A stretch of 33,176 nucleotides of DNA from Candidatus Latescibacterota bacterium. GTDB taxonomy: Bacteria; Latescibacterota; UBA2968; UBA8231. Location of the stretch: NCBI GenBank assembly GCA_022826515.1, contig JAJDUT010000011.1, positions 1-33,176 on the forward strand, given 5' to 3'. A model generated the notes under the pieces. That model was not told the origin of the DNA, made no database searches, and saw only the letters and a list, made by a program, of their open reading frames with translations. Shown here piece after piece: positions 29,559 through 33,176 of this stretch (its first letter is position 1; each line of letters starts with the position of its first letter). Both the position numbers and the translations under genes were made by a program.

Positions 29559-31009
29559 CCGCTGAGCTTGCCCAACAAGCCCCAACCGCTGACGGCGGAC
29601 GAGGCGATTAGTACCGCGGTCGAGAGTATTGCGCCGATGAGGACCCAGGCGCGGGTGCGGTAGGAGGTGGGTAGCTTGAAGTTGAGATAGATGGCTGCCA
29701 CCATCATTATAGCAATGGCTAGGTTGGCGATGAGGAAACCGGCGATCTGGGTCAGGATGTCGAAGGGGATGTTGTTCCAGACGATGAGCATGGTGGTGGC
29801 GAAGATGTAGAGGCAGATGACGCGCTTGATGGCCTGGTACTCCCAAGTGCGGTCGGGCCAGCGAGCGGCGAGAAATTCTTGGGCCACGCGGGCGTAGATT
29901 TCGGGCAGGGCTTGCAGGGTGCCCCACAGCGCGGCGAGGATGCAGACGTAGTAAATCCACACTAAGCTCGGATGAATCTGTCGCCAGACATGGGCTTGGT
30001 GCGTCAGCAAGTTCCAGCCCTCGAAGCGGGTTTCGAGCGGGAAGAGCACGGCCGCCCCGGAAATCATAAAGGCCCCAGTGACGATGAAGAGGACCAGCGC
30101 TCCCAACGCCACGTCCCAGCGCAGTGGCGCCACGCGTTGCCGTAGGTGGCGGATTTGCTGGGGATCGTCGGGTAGGTAGTCGATGCTCTCGCTGCGTCCG
30201 GCGCGGTCGCGGATGGCCTCAATATCTTGATGGCCCGTCAGCCCCCACTTGTGCAGGCCGACCCAGTTGGCGTAGGCGATGTAGCTAATGACCGAGCCGC
30301 CGACGTAGCCAAAGGTGGTGCCCAATGTCAGCAGCGGATGCGCGACGGTGTCCGCGGGTGCCCACTCCGGGAAGGGCGGTAGGTCGCCAAAGCGGAAGGT
30401 CCCGACAAGTGCCGCGATAAAGTCTGGACGCACGATGAGGGTGCCGGCGATGGTGCCGGTGACTAGGATCCCGCAAATGAGGAGTTGTTGCTTTTCGAGG
30501 CGTTCAAAGGACAGGCGAATGCCAAAGAACAGCGCCAAGGCAATAAAGGCCGAGGTTATGGCGTTTTCCCAGAAGACTTCTTCCTCGCCAGCGGGCAGGA
30601 TGTCGCGCAGCAAGAAGTGAAAAAGGTCGCCGCAGGGCTTGGAGACGGGCACCCAAGCTAGGGGCGCGCCGATCATTTCAAAGAGCAAAATGGTCAACAG
30701 CAGCCACCCGCGCGGCCCGGGCAGGCGCACGAGGCGGTGGCCGATCAGCTCGCCGCTGACGGCTGTGTAGCGGCCGATCAGATAGGTGAAGAAGACGCCC
30801 TTGACTAGACAGCTAAGCAAGACCATCCACAACAAGCCATAGCCAGCCCAAGCACCGGCCCGCACCACGACGATGGTCTCGCCAGCGCCGATGGCGACTG
30901 AGGCGACGATGGCCGCTGGGCCGAAGACGGCGAGCATACCAAAGAGTTTCTTCAGCGACCAAGGCTGGGCAAAGACGCCTTCGGGCGGCGGAATATCTAC
31001 TTTATTCAT
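29555..31009 (-). CDS. Nramp-family metal-ion transporter, divergent
   Basis: I choose ATG 31009 (MNKVDIPPPEGVFAQPW); the longer frame from TTG 31111 has no supporting features. The 484-residue protein has about eleven membrane helices. It resembles Nramp/MntH transporters (FGPAAIVASVAIGAGETIVV), but the classic metal-site motif DPGN is replaced by GAGE at the first helix, and the MPHN motif of the sixth helix by a sequence around TLGTTFGYVGGSVISYIAY. Divergent Nramp relatives (NRMT/NrMT-like) differ at these positions; metal specificity is therefore uncertain. A short ORF (31006-31074) ends in ATGA over the start. Confidence 0.85.
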   Translation of the reverse strand: MNKVDIPPPEGVFAQPWSLKKLFGMLAVFGPAAIVASVAIGAGETIVVVRAGAWAGYGLLWMVLLSCLVKGVFFTYLIGRYTAVSGELIGHRLVRLPGPRGWLLLTILLFEMIGAPLAWVPVSKPCGDLFHFLLRDILPAGEEEVFWENAITSAFIALALFFGIRLSFERLEKQQLLICGILVTGTIAGTLIVRPDFIAALVGTFRFGDLPPFPEWAPADTVAHPLLTLGTTFGYVGGSVISYIAYANWVGLHKWGLTGHQDIEAIRDRAGRSESIDYLPDDPQQIRHLRQRVAPLRWDVALGALVLFIVTGAFMISGAAVLFPLETRFEGWNLLTHQAHVWRQIHPSLVWIYYVCILAALWGTLQALPEIYARVAQEFLAARWPDRTWEYQAIKRVICLYIFATTMLIVWNNIPFDILTQIAGFLIANLAIAIMMVAAIYLNFKLPTSYRTRAWVLIGAILSTAVLIASSAVSGWGLLGKLSG

Positions 31010-31074
31010 GCGAGAGGATGCGCTTTGCAGAGGGAAATAAGGCTCTGGGCGACGATGCTGAGGCGTAAATTCAT
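31006..31074 (-). CDS. possible 22-residue leader peptide upstream of the Nramp-like gene
   Basis: ATG 31074 opens MNLRLSIVAQSLISLCKAH... ending in TGA at 31006-31008, overlapping the Nramp ATG by the ATGA arrangement. It lacks a good Shine-Dalgarno, and may be chance; if translated it could couple to the transporter. Confidence 0.2.
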   Translation of the reverse strand: MNLRLSIVAQSLISLCKAHPLA

Positions 31075-31156
31075 GGTGGGGCAAGATACAGCGGGCGGGT
31101 AGGCGGCGCAATAGGCTGTGTTTAAGCGGTGGATGAGTTGTGCTAATGCACTGTTA

Positions 31157-31555
31157 TTATTCTTTCCGTTGCACTTCGGTGTTCGCACGCAGGAAAGACG
31201 TGTAGCCCGCTTCATCGAGTGTCCCGGCCGCCAGTGCGATAACGGCCTGAGCCGCGTTCTCTTGCGTGGCGGTGAAGCGATAGCCATTCAACTCCAAAAA
31301 CAGGATTCCGACTACAAAACCCGTGCGCTTGTTGCCATCGACAAATGGATGGTTGCGCACGATGCCCGCCGTATAGGCGGTCGCCATTTCGATGATATCG
31401 AGCGTATCTGCATAGGCGTAGTGTTGCTGTGCCCGGGCCAGAGCCGATTGCAACAAGCCGTCGTCGCGCACCCCGGCTGCGCCGCCATGCAGTGCGAGCA
31501 GGCGGTCGTGTAGCATCAGCGCGTCGCGTGCGTCAATCCAAACCGGTTCCGTCAC
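31157..31555 (-). CDS. doc: Doc-type (Fic/DOC family) toxin
   Basis: The 132-residue protein has the Fic/Doc active-site motif NHPFVDGNKRTG at 68-79 (H69, D73, N75, K76, R77). Where most Fic AMP-transferases have GNGR, Doc-type proteins have NKR, giving a kinase that phosphorylates EF-Tu. IDARDALMLHDRLLALHGG and VRDDGLLQSALARAQQ match Doc. The start overlaps the stop of the AbrB-like antitoxin gene by 4 bp, so they form one operon. Confidence 0.88.
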   Translation of the reverse strand: MTEPVWIDARDALMLHDRLLALHGGAAGVRDDGLLQSALARAQQHYAYADTLDIIEMATAYTAGIVRNHPFVDGNKRTGFVVGILFLELNGYRFTATQENAAQAVIALAAGTLDEAGYTSFLRANTEVQRKE

Positions 31556-31779
31556 TGGGCCAGAACGTGGAGCGTATTGCGATAGCGGTCGATGATGTCT
31601 TCGGCCTTTGCCAGCTTCTTGGCAAAGGCGGGATCGTAAGGCGTCATCTGGTAGCTGCCGTCCGGCCCTTCGATCAGGAATAGCGGATCCCCGTCTTTGG
31701 TGCGCAGTCGGTTGACGACCTCCTTGGGCAGGACGACGCCGAGCGAGTTGCCGAATTTGCGGACCTTGAGTTCGACCAT
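31552..31779 (-). CDS. AbrB/SpoVT (MazE-like) antitoxin
   Basis: The 75-residue protein has the swapped-hairpin beta-barrel motif VELKVRKFGNSLGVVLPKEVV at the N-terminus followed by LRTKDGDPLFLIE. The C-terminal KKLAKAEDIIDRYRNTLHVLAQ would bind and inhibit Doc. AGGAGG lies 6 bases before ATG 31779. It probably autorepresses; a promoter and TGTTAT/ATAACA repeat lie just upstream. Confidence 0.88.
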   Translation of the reverse strand: MVELKVRKFGNSLGVVLPKEVVNRLRTKDGDPLFLIEGPDGSYQMTPYDPAFAKKLAKAEDIIDRYRNTLHVLAQ

Positions 31780-31793
31780 GAAATGCCTCCTGT

Positions 31794-31831
31794 TGTTATC
31801 ACTATTGTAATAACATCTGGCCGGGACGCAA
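31794..31831 (-). promoter_or_regulatory. promoter and likely operator of the AbrB/Doc operon
   Basis: On the minus strand, -35 TTGCGT (plus 31826-31831) and -10 TACAAT (plus 31804-31809) have a 16-bp spacing. The inverted pair TGTTAT (31794-31799) / ATAACA (31810-31815) brackets the -10 and is a natural operator for the antitoxin. Confidence 0.55.
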
Positions 31832-31921
31832 GGATAGATGGATTTGCAGCGGCTACATCCAGGGTGCCCGCAGCCGTTCCACTATGGCGGACCGCCGAAG
31901 TCAGGTACGGGAAGAAGGGTA

Positions 31922-31948
31922 GTAACGTCAGTATATAACTGACATTAC
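31922..31948. repeat. 27-bp inverted repeat upstream of the AbrB/Doc promoter
   Basis: GTAACGTCAGT (31922-31932) pairs with ACTGACATTAC (31938-31948) with one mismatch and a 5-base ATATA centre. It lies outside both neighbouring genes. It could be a protein-binding site or a terminator-like hairpin for transcripts from the right; a T-run follows on the plus strand only, where no gene reads in. Confidence 0.5.
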
Positions 31949-31996
31949 GCAGTTTTTATTGCCTGCGGTTTCCTGCCGTTGCCATCTCGAATGGTC

Positions 31997-32016
31997 ATTC
32001 CCACGAGAGCGGGAAT
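31997..32016. repeat. dRS3-like palindrome (ATTCCC/GGGAAT)
   Basis: ATTCCC at 31997-32002 and GGGAAT at 32011-32016 are separated by ACGAGAGC, with CATTCCC...GGGAATCTAG context. ATTCCC-N8-GGGAAT is the dRS3 pattern described in Neisseria, and related repeats with the TCATTCCC...GGGAATC form are scattered in many genomes. It probably represents a mobile or recombination-prone repeat. Confidence 0.5.
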
Positions 32017-32110
32017 CTAGTCCGCGACCAGAGTGCGTTCTATCAAGCGTACGGACCAAGCACAAGAGGCAGTGAAGCACCGGCGAACGATACTTCCACT
32101 ACAATCCATG

Positions 32111-32587
32111 TTATAGAATTTTAGCTTGGGAGACTGGGTCTGCTAAGTGTTTATCAATGGTTTCCTGTTTGGCAAAAGACAGGAATTTGGTCTCGTTGAC
32201 GGCGCAATCCAGCGGAATGGCTTCGTCATGGAGAGATTCTCCAAAAAGAAGGTACCAAAACCATTTCTTGAGTACTAGGCTCATTACACTCTTCGGCACT
32301 TGACTAGATTTCCGCCATCGAGTAACCGTGCTGCGATGGATCTGTAGCCAGTCTGCCACATCCGAGAAGGTAGTGCCCGTTACGTCGCAGAGGAATTCCA
32401 ATTCTTCCATCGATAGACTAGTGTTGTTTCCGCAGATTTCGTTGGCGATCGCCCGGTGGATTCGGTGGATTTCCTCTTCAGAAATGGCAGCGGTGCCATC
32501 GGGTAGTGAAACTAGTCGTAGCTCGGGCACAGACCATGTCCGACCGGCAGCATAATACGGGTAGTTTTTCTTAATTTTGGTTTTCAT
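32111..32587 (-). CDS. helix-turn-helix protein, MqsA/HigA-like (putative antitoxin or regulator)
   Basis: The 158-residue protein has a basic N-terminus, then EEEIHRIHRAIANEICGNNTSLSMEELEFLCDVTG and the HTH core TTFSDVADWLQIHRSTVTRWRK (72-93): a Cro/CI-type helix-turn-helix with TVTRW as the recognition helix. The layout of a 30-residue lead-in and a helix before the HTH is like the C-terminal half of MqsA-type antitoxins. The C-terminal 60 residues (MSLVLKKWFWYLLFG...) are not HTH and are unlike MqsA. Its ATG overlaps the upstream gene by 17 bp, so the two are one operon. Confidence 0.75.
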   Translation of the reverse strand: MKTKIKKNYPYYAAGRTWSVPELRLVSLPDGTAAISEEEIHRIHRAIANEICGNNTSLSMEELEFLCDVTGTTFSDVADWLQIHRSTVTRWRKSSQVPKSVMSLVLKKWFWYLLFGESLHDEAIPLDCAVNETKFLSFAKQETIDKHLADPVSQAKIL

Positions 32588-32966
32588 TATCGGTTTCCTT
32601 GGCGAATTGGTTCGCTCGTGCGTATGCCTCGGCTTCGTGCAGGTTGCTCAGACTTGGTGAAGATTCCGTTCCGTCGTAGAAGCAAAACAGGGAAGCGTAC
32701 ATCACCATATCGTCTTCCAAATACAATCGAAAGCAGCAGTAGTAGCCGGGACCTTTTCCATCAGCCGGTGGAGCCCATATTGCGATCTCTACGCGATCAT
32801 CTGGGGGGACGCGGTGGGAGCACCCGAGATAAACGCCCTCCCTTATGAGGTACGGCAGCTTCTGTCGAGCTCGTGCATAGCGCGGGGTCTCTGGCTGGTG
32901 TTCAATGAACCGATGGGCAGCGGAGAGTTGAGTGACAGCATCCCACCAACTGTGCATTTCTCTCAT
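32571..32966 (-). CDS. unknown protein co-transcribed with the HTH protein (putative toxin or effector)
   Basis: This 131-residue frame starts at ATG 32966 or ATG 32957 (MHSWWDAV...), the latter behind AGAGAA. It looks alpha/beta: N-terminal helices with HRFIEHQPETPRYARARQKLPYL, then strands RVEIAIWAPP and YYCCFRLYLEDDMVMYASLFCFYDG, then an acidic helix. No family is recognised. It is first in a two-gene operon with a downstream HTH gene, the order of toxin-first antitoxin systems such as MqsRA or HigBA. Its compact size also fits; this is inference from layout. Confidence 0.65.
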   Translation of the reverse strand: MREMHSWWDAVTQLSAAHRFIEHQPETPRYARARQKLPYLIREGVYLGCSHRVPPDDRVEIAIWAPPADGKGPGYYCCFRLYLEDDMVMYASLFCFYDGTESSPSLSNLHEAEAYARANQFAKETDNENQN

Positions 32967-32997
32967 TTGTTGAATATATCAACAATATGCAATTATA
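32967..32997 (-). promoter_or_regulatory. promoter -10 and palindromic operator of the HTH/unknown operon
   Basis: On the minus strand a consensus TATAAT (plus 32992-32997) lies 25 bases before the start ATG 32966; its -35 is weak. Between them TTGTTG (32967-32972) and CAACAA (32980-32985) form an inverted repeat with a 7-base centre, well placed for autorepression by the HTH protein. Confidence 0.5.
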
Positions 32998-33081
32998 CAA
33001 CAAGGATAAAGAGATGGACGGTGGTGCCGCCTGTTAGCCACCTGTTTTCCCAAAAACGGCTGGCGCACGAGGCGCGTCCGG

Positions 33082-33176
33082 TCATCGCAGCAGGGTGAGC
33101 TTGCGGGTGAGGATGGCCTTGGGGGTTATCAGTCGATACAGATAGACGCCGCTGGCCAACGGACGGCCTGTGCGGT
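33082..33176 (-). CDS. 3' end of a secreted protein with a FlgD-like / type IX-like sorting tail
   Basis: The minus-strand frame from the window edge reads RTGRPLASGVYLYRL, then ITPKAILTRKLTLLR and TGA at 33082-33084. It matches the C-terminus of the secreted protein at 19757 (ASGLYIYRLRT ... RAMLLLR), the last two strands of the FlgD-Ig-like export tail. The rest of the gene lies outside the window, so its domain content is unknown. Confidence 0.8.
   Translation of the reverse strand, partial: RTGRPLASGVYLYRLITPKAILTRKLTLLR

Larger units (their letters stand above)
31780..32110. other. 331-bp gene-free region: promoter, two inverted repeats and a dRS3-like palindrome
   Basis: No credible gene is present. 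Visible items: the antitoxin promoter (31804-31831), a 27-bp inverted repeat (31922-31948), and an ATTCCC...GGGAAT palindrome (31997-32016). The rest has no feature I can name. Confidence 0.5.

Noticed and set aside
1..33176. CRISPR arrays, tRNA and rRNA genes
   Set aside because: I looked for regularly spaced repeats and for tRNA-like cloverleaf sequence and saw none; I cannot run a covariance search, so a missed small RNA is possible.

Overview
The window is a GC-rich (about 60% by eye), gene-dense bacterial chromosome segment. Three traits suggest an uncultivated lineage of the Latescibacterota / KSB1 / FCB-related type: (i) secreted proteins ending in a FlgD-like / type IX-like sorting tail (NYPNPFN then SGLYIYRL; two copies, one cut by the right edge); (ii) two phytanoyl-CoA-dioxygenase-like proteins plus a Gfo/Idh/MocA oxidoreductase and an amidohydrolase; (iii) a DUF3098-like membrane protein attached to the ribosomal-protein operon. 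The phylum is inferred; no rRNA or tRNA gene was seen.

Left arm (1-2765), accessory DNA. It holds a 5'-truncated unknown gene, a stop-interrupted antitoxin/XRE-type remnant, an AT-rich islet with an HNH-type protein and a secreted unknown protein, a 140-bp structured element with perfect 13-bp terminal inverted repeats, a start-less XRE HTH remnant, and an intact VapBC module.

Metabolic and envelope block (2844-12350). An aldo/keto reductase is divergent from PhyH-1, followed by a TesA-like SGNH hydrolase. The SGNH gene runs tail to tail into a YbbA/YbbP-type ABC exporter, whose operon also carries a membrane-anchored glycerophosphodiester phosphodiesterase. Then come an amidohydrolase, a two-gene nucleotidyltransferase-fold module (AbiEii/antitoxin style) and a PfkB kinase.

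Housekeeping block (12360-20992, minus strand). ffh-rpsP-rimM-trmD-rplS is driven by a visible promoter upstream of ffh and continues into a DUF3098-like gene and PhyH-2. Upstream lies a second minus-strand group: a secreted cohesin-like/FlgD-tail protein, rsmB, a PASTA protein and rpe.

Plus-strand block (21135-29558). recJ, an ApgM-type phosphoglycerate mutase, a truncated GDPD and a membrane zinc-ribbon protein are followed by a hairpin. A new promoter then leads to a lipoprotein, an L,D-transpeptidase, a second protein that looks like a catalytically dead copy of that transpeptidase, a ceramidase-like protein, a YkgJ-type Cys-cluster protein and a Gfo/Idh/MocA oxidoreductase.

Right arm (29555-33176, minus strand). 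A divergent Nramp-family transporter, an AbrB/Doc toxin-antitoxin operon, a 330-bp gene-free stretch with a dRS3-like palindrome and a long inverted repeat, an HTH/unknown two-gene module with its own promoter and palindrome, and the 3' end of another FlgD-tail protein.

The most unusual observations are the tandem active/dead L,D-transpeptidase pair, a small palindromic repeat placed in frame inside three unrelated genes, and the unrecognised HTH-linked two-gene module.
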